The notes: generated by a model not told the origin, from the letters alone. DNA of 64,000 nucleotides from Climacteris rufus (GCA_013398175.1 VZRZ01007309.1:147001-211000); one strand, 5' to 3'. Shown: positions 50,994-63,100, counted from the stretch's first letter. Numbers and translations are program-made.

Positions 50994-51430
50994 TAACTTT
51001 AATTAGGTGTTTATATATCAGAATTTCACATTCTCCAAGCTTCTGGTATGCTGAGATGTCCATTTATGTGGGAAGAAATCACTGTTTGCTGGGAACACAC
51101 CTAAGCTGAAATATAGCTTAGGGCTGTTTAGAGCCAACAATTTGCCCATTTTTACCTGCTGTGATAGGGGACTAAGATAGCAAACTTTCTGATGAATCAG
51201 CAGCTTAAATTATGTCTTTTTCTGACAGCCTCTTGTCCAGCTGCTGCCAACACAGATGAAAAATCCCCAATCTTGCTATTTCCAAGCCTTAAAGGACAGA
51301 ACCTTCTTCAGATAAGTGGGATTTCCCAAAATTCAGGATCTTTGCATGTTTGAATTGTGCTTTTCTTAGCTCTTTTCTCCCATGGGTCTTTGGGTTTTTT
51401 ATACTTTTTAAATAGAAAACTACATATTAA

Positions 51431-51638
51431 ATTGGAAGAAAGTAGTTGTAGATTGGATATTGGGAAGAAATTCTTGGTTGTGAGGATGGTGAGGCCCTGG
51501 CACAGGAATTGCCCAGAGAAGCTGTGGTTGCCTTATCCCTGGAAGTGTCCAAGGCCATGTTGGATGAGGTTTAGAGAAACCAAGGCAGGGGGTGGAACTG
51601 GATAAGCCTTAAGTTCCCTCCCAATCAAATAATTCCAG
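51431..51638 (+). mobile_element. CR1 LINE fragment
   Basis: Sense-strand CR1 3' end with GATTGGATATTGGGAAGAAA, TTGCCCAGAGAAGCTGTGGT and a deletion before GGCAGGGGGTGGAACTGG. It ends just before exon 4 of the minus-strand gene, which starts 60 bp away. Confidence 0.92.
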
Positions 51639-51697
51639 AAATCTGTTATTGATCAACTTATGTAAGAAAGTTTGTAAGAAAGTTTGACTTTGTCCAC

Positions 51698-51761
51698 TTC
51701 AAAAGAGCTCTACAAAAGCCAAAGGTTTCCTCAAGAATTCCCATGAGAGGAAGAGGAGGAT
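51698..51761 (-). CDS. Exon 4 (acceptor firm, donor uncertain)
   Basis: The acceptor is excellent (AAGAATTTTTTTTTCAG). Taken in the phase left by exon 3 the frame reads PPLPLMGILEETFGFCRALL. The donor is weak: GAA/GTGGAC is given here, and AAA/GTCAAA 11 bases on gives the same outgoing phase and adds WTK. A stop follows shortly after, so the exon must end near here. A 12-bp tandem duplication (51661-51684) lies just inside the following intron. Phase 1 to 2. Confidence 0.5.
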
Positions 51762-53847
51762 CTGAAAAAAAAATTCTTCTCTTGGTACTCAGAGCCCAAC
51801 CCCAAAAAAGAGAAACCCAAGTCACAGGGAAGTCAATGGGTTCATGGTAATGTGTGAAGCACATTGTTGTAGCAGAGCTAAACACAGCAGAGCACAGAAA
51901 GGCTCCTGCTAACAGCTAACATTAAAAACCATAATGAATTAAGTAACAAATGGCTTTAAAGTGCCTGTAATTTATTCAAAGCAACACTACACTGATATTT
52001 CTCGTTTCTTTTGGGGTCAACGCATTTATGATTCATACTTTCAGTCTTATCTCTACAGTCGAGAGAGACAGAAGGAAGCCTCTACTATCAGGCTGATTTC
52101 AAAAGCTGGAGGTAAAAACATCAAATGTCACACAATATGGCAAAAATATATCAAACTATTAAATTCTTCATTTCCTTAGCATAATTTCTCTGGAACACTT
52201 TTGAACTTTCAAAGAATCCTGTAAATTTCTCCCTGCTTGATTTATAGCGATGTTAGAAATTAATCAGAATTAAAATTGAGCTACTTTTTATAACAGAAAA
52301 AAAAGAAAACACAAACAAAAGAATATACAAAACACTTTTTTTTAAAAAATGCATGTGTTATTCCATGATTTCTCTGTTCAAGTAAAACCTTGTTTATTGG
52401 TTTGTGTTTAAACATAATTTCTTGTTAAATGAACCCTTGGAAACAGAAATGTGGTGACAGAAATTCCACACTCCCAACATTTGTAAAAGTGGAAAGGGTT
52501 TTGTTTGGCTTCCTGTTTAAATAGTGGGAATGTGGTGTTGGAGCTGTAGAAATGGGGGAATGACCCGACTTCATCACTAATTTTACTTTCCAAGTGACTG
52601 GAAAATTCTCCAATGCTTCCTGTTAAACAACACAAAAGACAAGTTCAGAGACCTGGTACCTCTGACAGTTGTGAAAGACAGGAAAAAAATGAATGACATT
52701 CTCCGGAGAATATTTTTCTGTCACTTAAGCAGTTTACATATTTCTCTATTTTTACCGTATTTTTCTTCTTCTGATCACCAGGGATCTTATGTGAGTTTGG
52801 GGTCATTAGGGCTATGTCTAGTGCCAGACAGATTCTGCTACAGTCAGATTTTTATGATGACAGCATGAAATTTTTGGAATGCACTGGTGAGTTGTGTGAC
52901 TATTGTTAGACTGTCATTAAAAAAGAAAGAAAAATAAATATATCTTCCCTTTCTTGTATTGTGAGCAAGCATTTGACTTTAAATTTGTCAAAATATAGCT
53001 GATTTCTTAGAAGGGATGAAAAAAGTAGCATGTAAGTTTAATAATCAGTATTCAAAAATATATTGCAACTGATTCTTTTCATCTAAAGTGAGAGAATATA
53101 ATCTTTTTCAGGGTTAAGAGACAGAGAACAATAGTTGGGAAAACACAAAATAAAAAATAAAAAAGCCAATGAAGAACTTGATGTTTTTATTTAATTATTT
53201 CTTTCCTTCTGTCTCCTTCCTCTTTCTTTTCAGTGTTTCAATCTGTTCTCCCCATCCTTGGGGAACACTGCTTGAACCTGCATTTGTGAATTATAAGCTC
53301 TCTGTACTGTACATAGCAGTTGTTAAGGATCAACTGATTAACCATTTTATAGAAGATTTAGAGGACTCATTCCAATTTTTACAACTCCATGTGGTTTTTA
53401 AATATTGTAATGTTTTCAACCAATATGTTTTCTGTCTCCCAGCTGTAAAACAATACCTATTGGCTTGGGGGGAGGGAATTTATATTTATACAATTTTGGT
53501 ATAATACAATTTTTTTGCACACTGCTAACAGTATCTTCTGGGAAAGAGTAAAAAAAGCCTCAGATGAAATATTGTTCTCCTCAATCCTTGCTCATTCTCT
53601 TGGACCAGTGAAATATTATGGTCCAAGCATTTGTAATCACAGTGAACAACCTCAAAAGGGACAGATGACGGGATTCACAAATTCACTTGCTTTGTTGGCT
53701 TAGCAAACCCTTTAAATTCTTTCACATATTTAATATCCCGTGTATTTTTTAATTTGGAGATAAAGGGCTCACATAAAATATGTCAAGCTCAAGAGGTTTT
53801 TCTGCCTGGGCACTTGTAACTGTTTCACTGAACATGTGGGTTTACAC

Positions 53848-53976
53848 CCAGATTAAGGACAAGACACGGTCCAAATGTGTGTCTTTCCACAGCTTTTAGT
53901 AACACTATTTTCACTTGGGGTTTTCTCTTTCCCTTCAATAACTCAAAAAGGTGCAGAATAAAAGCTGCAAATTGAC
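53848..53976 (-). CDS. Exon 3
   Basis: This 129-bp exon, phase 1 to 1, has acceptor CCACGTTGTTTAG and donor CTGG/GTGTAA. It is fully open with 42 complete codons. The peptide begins QFAAFILHLFELLKGKRKPQ and goes on through KIVLLKAVERHTF, an amphipathic helix followed by a basic turn and a second helix. That pattern is common in ARM/HEAT repeat proteins, but I cannot assign the family. An alternative donor two bases further on (GGT/GTAAAC) would change the outgoing phase. Confidence 0.7.
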
Positions 53977-55615
53977 CTAAACAACGTGGTAAGGAAATTT
54001 GACACCAATGTATTGGCTTGGGGTGATGTTCTGGGCACCTCATTCTTTGTTTTCCAATGATCCTAAAAGCAAAGTCCTTCCTTCAGAAAGTTCAGACCCA
54101 ATTTCCTGTGCATTTTAGGGACCTAAATTTGAGTCACAAGTTTTAGATTTTTACAGTTTCAGCTGATCTCAGTGCAAACATTAAAGTCTTTATCCCATCA
54201 TGTTCCTCCCATTGCTTCAGCTGCACAACGAATTTACAGAATTGCTTGTTTACCACCACCACCATCACTGATAATGTTGCAGTATTGTGATCATATTATC
54301 ACAGTATAACAGCTAATACAATAAGAACTATAATGATTGTAATTATAATTTTAGCTAATGTTATTTAATGTAATATAACAATGCTCTAACAAGCATAATA
54401 ACAAAAATAATACTTAAGGTCCCGAGCAGGAACAAACATGCTGTTTGAGCTAATGTAGATTGTATGTTTAAACTGTTGATTTCACAATAAAGTCTAAATA
54501 CTATCAGAGAGCAAAAACCTGCCTCACAGGAACTAACCAGGCAGGACAAATTTAAATTGGTTTGTCGTGCATTTTTTGTGAGTTAAGCTAAATCCACATT
54601 TACCACAGAGCAGGGATGTGGGGACTGCAGAGCCATCAGTGCTCAGGTAACCCACAGTGGAGCTCTAAATTAGGAGGGTGTTTCTGCATGGCCTGATAGA
54701 CTCTTCTCAATTAACACTGGAGCATTTTCATTTCACTATAAACAGAAATAAAATTAAAACATTGTCAAATACATGCTTGGATTTGGGATTCTGTGAAATA
54801 CCACTCCTTTGACTGAATATGCCTTGGAGCTGTGAGCTACCAACTTAATTTCCCTCTTTCTCTGCTCCTGAAAAGAGAAGCTCCTAAGGAACACTCCCAA
54901 ACTGAGGACACTCAGTTAGGATGCAGGAGATCCACATTCAGCTTCAAGCCTGAAGCATGGCAGGTCTCCTGCAGTTTTCAGTGCAACTCATTTTGCATCA
55001 CATGCCTGGAAAACTCTTCCAGATGAAAATTCTTCCAAACTCATATTAAGTAGTAATTTGAGGGCACCACAGAGGAAAGAAAGAATATGAAATCAGACAG
55101 AGCTGCAAATAAAAGGGACAGGAGTAGTTTATGAATACCTGTGAATCTTATAGGATCTGTGTAATACCTTCCATGCCAGGATCTCTTCATTCTCCCTCTG
55201 ATACTCTGCAACCTCTAAAATATTCCCACAGTACTCCTCCCAGCACTCTCTATCTAAATATCCCATCATAGAAAACAGATTGCACAATCAATGAATTATT
55301 AACTTTTCAGATGGTGAAATTGTAATGGCATTTTTCAGAAAAAAAGGACCAAAATCGTCTTTCCTGTGCAACATTTTTCTTATGCAGTTTTCTTTCTGCA
55401 AAAAAATTCTTCTGTGTTAATATCCCAAATATTATATCCCACACCAGTTTTGACAGACATGTTCTTCCTAATATCTTTACGCTCCTGGGAGTTTCACAAT
55501 AATTTAATTATTTGACTGCTGCATGTTTAAAAAAGTTAACACAAGACTCTTAACTGAAAGAAAAACATGAAAACTTCAAGATACAATCCCATGAGCTTTT
55601 GATTCAAAGCATCAC

Positions 55616-55667
55616 CAACTCTGCTACAAAGATTTTCACAACAGATTTTGTGGGTTTGAGCCTTCAG
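55616..55667 (-). CDS. Exon 2 (probable)
   Basis: This 52-bp exon, phase 0 to 1, encodes KAQTHKICCENLCSRV after a leading Leu. The upstream tract (TTTTCCTTTTTGTGTCCC) is good, but there are three candidate AG sites within 15 bases; GAG/CTGAAG is chosen because it fits the phase of exon 1. The donor is TTG/GTGATG, and the frame stays open past it. The junction to exon 3 makes a Gly codon. Cysteine-rich and coding-like, but the boundaries are less certain than in the exons that follow. Confidence 0.45.
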
Positions 55668-58600
55668 CTCCCTTGGGACACAAAAAGGAAAACATCTTGG
55701 AAGGTGGACATCAGTTTGACACAAACCAAATGCTGCCAGGAGCAGATAACGCTGCCCTGAGCTTGGAAGTGCACTCCCAATCCAATGGAGCTTGATGGCT
55801 CCATTACTGCTTATTTATAAAGTATTTGCCTTATTTATAAAGTATTGCATATTTACAAAGGAGTTATGTGATTATAGGGATCTTGAAGTGGGAAGCACTG
55901 CCAAACCATATAGCTATAAAAGTGAAATAAGAATCCAAAATGAGGTGGAGATGTCCATGTGCAAATGTAAGGAATTCTGCACAGGACTGGATGACACAAG
56001 TGGTGTTTTCACAAAGTATTTCACAGCATTGCCTGTCCTGTTTCTACCAGATAAACCAGTCTTGGATTTCCCCTCTTCAAACCTAATCTGTTGTGGTTTG
56101 CATAAACTGAGCTCAGTTTTATGTCTTACAACTCCTCTATCTCCAGTGTCAAACTTTTATTAACCAGCTGATTAGACATGGCTTAGATTGTACTTCAGTT
56201 TTATTCAGTTTTCCTTGACTTCCTCTGGAAAACTTGGTCCAACCCATATCCTGTCCTACCATTTAGCTGTTCATATGGATACCATCTCTTTTTATTGGAC
56301 TCTTGATGCCCACTGATGTTTTATGCATAATGATGCTCAAGCTTAATTGAGCTGTAAGCTTCAGTTTAATTATGAGCCTTCATGACACCTTCAGCACTTT
56401 TTCTTCTCTGATTACTGTAACTGGTCCTCTCCAACCCCTTTAAAATCCTTAATCTATTAAACCACTTGTAGACAAGTCATTTTTAGGAGAAAGTCTAATT
56501 ACTCTGTTGCAATTATCTTAATGCATCCTCGGTATTTAGGAAAAAAAAAATCAACCTGAGTGAAATGCACTTTGTGGACTATTCCAAACATTCCCATTTA
56601 ATGATCTGAGTCACACTGCGTCTCTCTTGTGCTAGAAATGAATTTATGTGGAGAAAGGAAAGTGACACTTCAAGTCCTCATTTCTTTCGTTAAATTTCTG
56701 ATCATTAAATCTCCCACAGATTTTAGAGTTGTGACCACCAGACTTAGTGGTAATTCTGCTTCTTTCAGTGTATGAAATTCTCATACTTTCAGTTGCAGCA
56801 TCAAAGAAAAAAAGGTAAAAATTTAAAAAAAATTCATTTTCTTGTGGTTTAATGTATTTCCAAAAAACCCAAACATGAATTTTCAATCAATCAGCTTTGC
56901 CAAAATCTGATGGGTTCTCATGGAGCCAGAAATATGGATATTAAAATGATCCATATTTGAAAAAAATAAAGACAGAAAATAAATTTGAACTCATATTTAC
57001 AGCTTTTGTAAAACCAGATTAACTCAAAGAAAGGAGATATGTTTGATCCAGTCAATTCTTTCAATAAATTCTTTCTATATTTTTTATAATTATAATTTAT
57101 ATTTTGTGTGCACAGCCCCTTTCTACTTAATTAGTACACATATAAAATATATTTCCTCACAGCTTTGAGCAGGATCCTGGGTGGTTTTTGTCTATCATAC
57201 ACTGTGAAATACTAATTTTAAGTAGTGTTTATATATTTTTAATAGGTAATATTTAGTCAATTTTGAATTATGTTTTAAAAATTAACACTTTATAATAAAT
57301 TTCATAAAAGAAAAATAATTAAAAGAAAAAGTGTAAGTACAATAAATAGAAAGTGCTAACACCTAAGTCTTTTTGAATCCAGTCCTATGGACTGTTCCTG
57401 AACCTGAGATTCCTGCTTAGTTGAAATACTTTAAAATCCTTTCTGACAGTTTGAAAATTAGTCTCAAGATAAGCCGACACATATTATTCAAAAACCCAAA
57501 GAAATGTGTGAACTTGAAATATTTTGGTAATTATATCTTCTTTTTAAAATTTTGTAAATTTTATAGCTGTAAATCAAACTCTGTATTGACTACATACATA
57601 AATATATTAACTATATATTAACTAATAATTAAAATCCAAAATAAAAACGAATTCACACTAAGAAAACAAAACACACCAGCCTAACAAATGTGTGTGAGGG
57701 AGAGGAGGGAGCTGTACATTGTTTTTGTTTAGTCAGAACTGAAAACCAAATAAAAGCTAAGCTCTCTATATTCCAATATCTTAATATGGTTTGTGTAATA
57801 ATGGTCTGTGATTTATATTGGCATATGCATTGTGAGTGTGGAAAAATAAAAATAAATTAATTTTGGAAATTAGGAGGGCAAGGTTCAGCATTAATGCTGA
57901 CTTTTCTCTCTCTAGTTCCAATTTTCTCACTTCTCCTTGTACAAGCACAACCTTAATGTTACACAAGTCGCATGCCTGGAATAGGACTTTATTTAGGATA
58001 TTCCTTTCCTCTTCAGGATTCCTGACTGGTTCCCTAATTTATAGACTTGTTTTCTGCAACAGGGATCTTGATTTTTTTTTTTTCATTTCTTCACTTGATG
58101 ACCATATAATTATATTCCTCTTTGGCCAAATTCCTGAATTTGGGATCAAATAAATTCCTTGCATATAAATGAGCAGATCAAGCACAAGGAACATATCAAT
58201 TCCAAATCAGTGATTTGTCTTCTTGCATTACAGGGTATTTTCTCCAAAGGCATCACTTTCCATTATGCACTTCACCAAATGCAAGACTGAGCTTGCAGTT
58301 CTCGGGATTGCTAAAATGTCCTGCTCTCCCTCTCCAAACAGGATTTGCTGAAACAATCCTTATGGAGGACAAGTGTGGTTGCCTAAGGAAATGCAGTTAA
58401 CAGAAGTTTACAGCTTATCAGCAAGTCCTGATTATGGTTTCTTCTTTATTGTAAAAAAGGGCTGATACATTTCCTTGCCTCTTTCTGCTCCTGTTTTCTT
58501 TTTAATTTTTCACTTTTTAATTTTTTTTTCTTTTTGTTTTCCTTTTGTCCTCCTTTTCCTCCATTTTCTCAGTTTTCTTTTCTATTTAAGTTTTCTTCAA

Positions 58601-58859
58601 CATTGTCATTCAAAGTATTGTCCAAATGTGTCCAGAGAGCATCCATATTTTCCTAAGAAACATTTTAAATCTATAAGGCTCTTTTTAACCAGCAATCTCA
58701 ATTCATATTGGGGAAAGATATATAATTTCTCATTTAGAAAAGAAATGCTCCACGTTTTCCTTTATTCCTTTAAAGCAGACTTCTCATATTTATTGTGGTG
58801 TTGTAACACAATTTTTTCAGCAGGAGTTTTCTCCCAGGCCCATAACACAGACCACTAAA
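55668..58859. other. Intron, no supported feature
   Basis: Very AT-rich between 56.8 and 57.7 kb. A minus-strand open unit near 56.75 kb (after GATGCTGCAACTGAAAG) has weak donors and is not called. Confidence 0.5.
55810..55849. repeat. Imperfect 20-bp tandem repeat
   Basis: Two nearly identical copies of CTTATTTATAAAGTATTTGC lie head to tail. No function is suggested. Confidence 0.6.
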
Positions 58860-59310
58860 CCTTGTGGTGGGGAGCGAGTCAAAGCCAGCCCAGACCACGA
58901 GGAGAGCGAACAACACCAGGCTGACAATTCTCAAAAGCAGAAACACTTCTCTGCCAAATAAAACCCCATTCACAGCTGCCTCCTCATTTCCCAGGGAAGT
59001 CAAGGTGTTCCCCTGGACCTGCTTCACAGCTCTGTGATTATGCAGGCGTTGTGGTGCCGCTGTGTGATAAATGCAGATCCATTCAGCCTCGTTAGCATCA
59101 CCCCGGCCCTGTTCCTGCAGACTGGTGCCAGCCTCATCTGCGAGGGTCGGTGGCTCTGGGAGCTGGATCTGCCAGCAGCCACAGCTGCTCGCCCTCTGCA
59201 CGGCCCCCTCCAGCAGGGCACCCCTTCTCTGGGGATGGCTGATGGTCTCCAGGGCTCACACCCCAGCATTCCCAATCCCAGCCCCACTGGGACATGGGCT
59301 GCTGGCTTCC
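58860..59310. other. GC-rich block of unknown nature
   Basis: About 450 bp with clearly higher GC content and several CpG dinucleotides, in sharp contrast to the AT-rich flanks. Both strands carry open frames, as expected at high GC. One splice-like unit (minus donor CACAAG/GTTTAG) does not fit the phase between exons 1 and 2. It could be a degraded repeat, a CpG-rich regulatory element or an alternative exon. Confidence 0.35.
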
Positions 59311-59391
59311 CTTAGGATTTTAGCTTTTATATTTTTCATCCATGTGTAATCCTGCAATTCTTTAGTGGATAACTCTAAACTCTATATAGAG

Positions 59392-59755
59392 TGTTGGCTA
59401 CTGTTTTCCCATTTTGGTCAGACAAAACAATTCCTCTCTAGGCCTAGGAACCAAGGACACCTCGCTGTCTCAGGCCCTGAGAAATGTAAACAAAAGTGGG
59501 TGGTGGGGGGAGAAATCTTGGCATAGATGACTTCATTACCTGAAGCTGTAATTGGAAGATTAACCCCCCAATATGCAAATGGACCAAACTTATACAAGTA
59601 GGAAAACTCATGACCTGTGTTCCATTTTTGGGTTTAACCCCTGGGGGGGCTTCATCTGCCCTAGATGTACCTGAAGGCCCTTCAATAAATATAACTGCTT
59701 TTTATTCTCCTCATTTTGTCTGCCTTCTGTTTTCAGGTAGTCCCCCCTGCTGCAT
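59392..59755 (+). mobile_element. Solo LTR of an endogenous retrovirus (probable)
   Basis: The segment starts TGTTGGCTACTG and shows promoter-like parts in LTR order: an octamer ATGCAAAT (59573-59580), a TATA-like TATACAA (59591), then AATAAA (59684-59689) followed by a pyrimidine-rich U5-like end. Length (about 360 bp) suits an LTR. No retroviral genes or second LTR flank it, so it is a solo LTR. I could not see a clean target-site duplication, so the 3' edge is approximate. The resemblance to songbird LTR families is from memory. Confidence 0.65.
59573..59580 (+). promoter_or_regulatory. Octamer motif in the LTR
   Basis: A perfect ATGCAAAT octamer lies 10 bases upstream of the TATA-like TATACAA. 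This is a classic POU-factor site and a common LTR promoter element. Confidence 0.45.
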
Positions 59756-60063
59756 GCTCCTTGCTCCTTCCCAAATTCCTTCCTTACCTTGCTGGTGTCA
59801 CCACTACTGATTAATAACCTTCCTCCCACCTTTGCCTGTACTCCAAAACCCACCCTGGAGCAGCTAATGAATTCTCCACTCTGCAACCATCCTGCTTTTA
59901 TTTCAAGCACCAACTCAGACACACCAAAAGCTACAGTCTGAATATTGCAACTTCCAGCACACAAAAAAGCAGTATTCAGGCACTGAGATTATATCAGACC
60001 TCAATTAAACATTTGCAGGCAGCCAAAACTTTCTCTCACCTCTTTGTCTGGCCCAGGTCTTAC

Positions 60064-60172
60064 CTTGTTGTAAAGGTAGTACACATCCATCATTCTTTCA
60101 CCTCCAGAAGAATCAGGCAGAAAAATGTATCATCTTCTGTTCCTCTCCATTTACTTCTTCGAGGTCATAAAC
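60064..60172 (-). CDS. Exon 1 in window, with a one-base frameshift
   Basis: The acceptor is a T-rich tract ending in CCCAG and the donor is AAG/GTAAGA, both strong. The exon is 109 bp. Read from its start it gives VYDLEEVNGEEQKMIHF and then a TGA. Read from its end, the last part gives PDSSGGERMMDVYYLYNK in another frame. The two frames meet at a run of five T (A5 on the plus strand at 60121-60125); with one base fewer the exon would be 36 open codons, phase 0 to 0. This is either a homopolymer assembly error or a real disabling change. The solo LTR starts about 300 bp downstream in the following intron. Confidence 0.65.
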
Positions 60173-63100
60173 CTGGGAAAAATTTTTAAAAGTGTTTCTG
60201 AAGCTTTTTGAAGACTTTTTCCCTTAGAAAGTGACTTCTTAAACTAAATCCTTCATAGTTACCTCCTGCAAAGGTTAAACTGTGCCTTACCTAGAAGGAA
60301 AATTGAGAGTTCACTATTAGAGAAACGGCATAAATTGCTCCAAAGTTTGGTAAGTTGAAAGATACTCAAATTCAGAGCAGAAATTCAACACAGTTCTCTA
60401 ATAATTAACCACAGGAACAATTGATATGAATGAATCACCTTCATTTCAGGTCTTTACATCAAATTTAACACTATTTTTGTAAGAGGTTATGCTCTAGTTC
60501 AGCAGAAAGTGCCTGCATGATGTAAAAATGGGTGACACCTACAATTTGATGCTACAGAAAATCAGGCTAGAGTTTTGCAAATGTTTAATTTGCTGTTACA
60601 GGTATGATATTCTCTGCATACGAAAATACCTTACTCTTCAAAGCCCTTTGGAACTTCACACCAGTGGTGGTTGATACACCTGAAATGAGATATTATCACA
60701 TCTCCAGTAATATTTTGCCAAAATATGGGTTATGACTAGGAACATTAATCTGAATGAGTGATTTCAACTTCCAGTAATTCATAATTTTGATGAAATATGA
60801 GTCACTGTACCTAAAACCTTTACCAAAAGATCAATAACTTGTTCATTGAGTGTTTATCTGGCTACAGATAGAGCCAACATTGATTAGAAATTGTTTTTCT
60901 AACACAAAATCACTGAATCTGATGACATTTATCAGAACTGAATTCAACCTTTGAATATTTTGTCTGAACTTGACCCTTATATTTTCTTCCCAGCTGCAAG
61001 TATTTTGCATATTCACAAATTTGGAGATGATTGCAACCACATTTCTCTACCTCTAGGTACAGAACACCCTCCTCAAACTGCTTCTTTCTCACTGTGTCCC
61101 AAAGTAGCTCTTCTGGTGTGGATGTTTCTCATGGCTTGTGTGAAGCACAGACTTTTAAATTTGATATTGATATTGAGGTGCAAATTCTGTATCAGATCAA
61201 AGTACAATTAAAAAATATTTCTCCATTTCAGTATCAAAACTGTGAAAACTGGTAATCAGGCAAAACCCAAGCCATTTGTATATTTTAGGGTCAGTAGGGA
61301 CTATTACTGCACCCTTTCTAACATAAAAACAGTGCAGCCAAATGCATTTTATTCAAGAATAGATTTTCCTGAGCAATATACACTTCATAATTTCCCAAGA
61401 AAATATTTACTTAAAAACTCACAGGAAAATATATATTTCATGGGGAAAAGGCTGCTGAATTTAAGTAGCATGGCAAAATACCATGTTTTGACTGGCATTC
61501 TACAGTTATTTTTTCATAAGTTTTAATAATGTGTTTCACTTCTGGTTTATTCAATAAACAGCTCCATCACTTGATACTGAAATCACTCTCCAAATTTATT
61601 TCCTTCTATCAGGCATATGAACCAGTTTGTTATTTATAGGATGAATGTTATTATTGTAGGGTTTTTCATGGATGTTGACTGCCCACTACTGACTGATTGC
61701 CTGACCTTGGAAAAACAAGATTACTGTGACTTATTTTAAGAGAGTATACCTAGAAATTAATAGACTTTATAAAGAAAAAGTGAGAAAACAAATCAAACTT
61801 AATGGATTTCACTAAAGAACTCATTTCAGTCCATTTCATGGGGAGATTTGTTGTTTTTTGGGTTTGGTTGTGTTTTCTTGGCAGGGTTCAGAAGTATTTT
61901 TAAAAGACTAAATTTAATATTTCTTTCTGCCCATGTATGTGAAGGACCTTTGACAAAGGATCCCTGGAGATCAGTGTCTGACCCGCAGCCCAGAATCTTT
62001 CACACACCCAAATTCTCTTGGTCCAAGCCAATCACAGACATTTCTCTTGCTGCCTCGCTGTCCAGAAGTTGGTGGTCAGGATCTCCTTGGTTTTCCTTCT
62101 CTCTCACCAGGAAAAATTCCCTTTCTGAGATCCTTCTCTTGAGGATGCACCCAGCTGTTAACAGGGGCTTTCCTTTGAATAACTCACACCATGTAACAGC
62201 TCCAAATCCTCCCTTCAGCTACAGGAGCCAAGGGGAAAAGAAAAGCAGAAGGTTTTATTTCCAAGGAAAATCAGGATGTGTCTCTGACACTGAGATATTT
62301 CCCTGACATTCCAGAGAAATCCAGAAACTATGTCATGTTCCCACTTCGAGTAAAATCTCTGTCTTTGCATAACTACTCTTGGATCAGAGGGGTTATTTCA
62401 GATCCCTAATTCTATTTTTAGGACCTGTAAAGTTACATATGTCATAAGCCATAATCACTCTGAGTGTACTTACAGTAAATTCAAGCAAAGAACAGATGCA
62501 ATAAGGAAAACTGATCCAATAGAACCAGGGGAAAGAAGAAAGAAATTAAAAGAAAATTAAACAACATCATTGTTACAGAGAGGAAAAAAATTACAAAAGC
62601 CTTGTAGAATTATATTATCTGTCCTTCTGGAAATATCTCTGCTCATGTCTAATCTTTTTCATAATAGTTTTGTATTGGTAGATCTCAATCATTTGTTAAC
62701 ACCCTGCTGCAATCAGGGTGCTTTGCCCTTCTGTTGTTCTGTGTTGAGAACTTCCTGTTCATAGGAAATTTCTTTCACTGGCAGCTAAATTCCAGTGCTA
62801 AATTTAATCTCATATAAATTGCTTCAGTGTTCAGCTTGAATACTCAGGAATTCTTCCTGAGTATCTCAAATCAGTTTTGAACTGGTGATGTTTCCAAACT
62901 TTGTCTGTAAAGAAAAGACAATTTTCTTGGTTTTGAAAAGACCATTCATGAAAATATAACATAAAAGAAGTTTTAATTTTGATCTCTGATAATCTCCTCT
63001 AATTTTTTTTCCAGCCTGTCTGTTCATCTTTTATTACACTCCAACATATATCTACTAGAGCTGGTCCTATAACTATACCATAATTCTCCCAATTTTTCTA

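Larger units (their letters stand above)
1848..60172 (-). other. Unidentified large multi-exon protein-coding gene (span)
   Basis: At least 16 well supported and 6 doubtful exons lie on the minus strand over about 58 kb. Each has a plausible acceptor, one open frame and a GT donor. From exon 2 to exon 13 the phases run 0-1, 1-1, 1-2, 2-1, 1-0, 0-2, 2-0, 0-1, 1-1, 1-0, 0-0, 0-0, so every junction keeps the frame. The joined product is rich in Leu, Glu and Gln and looks alpha-helical, which would suit a HEAT/ARM-like scaffold, but I see no diagnostic motif and do not recognise it. Neither the initiator exon and promoter nor a certain final exon is in the window. The existence of a gene is well supported; individual boundaries are not all certain. 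Confidence 0.78.

Noticed and set aside
58770..59201. 143-codon minus-strand open frame
   Set aside because: Explained by the GC-rich block; runs into AT-rich sequence without splice support and does not fit the phase between exons 1 and 2.
60994..61056. Plus-strand exon-like unit (acceptor TTTTCTTCCCAG, donor CTAG/GTACAG)
   Set aside because: Signals are good and 63 bp are open, but no other plus-strand exon joins it; probably chance.
61848..62306. 152-codon plus-strand open frame
   Set aside because: No family resemblance, no start context or splice sites that help, and it lies in slightly GC-richer sequence where chance frames are longer. It may be an old repeat.
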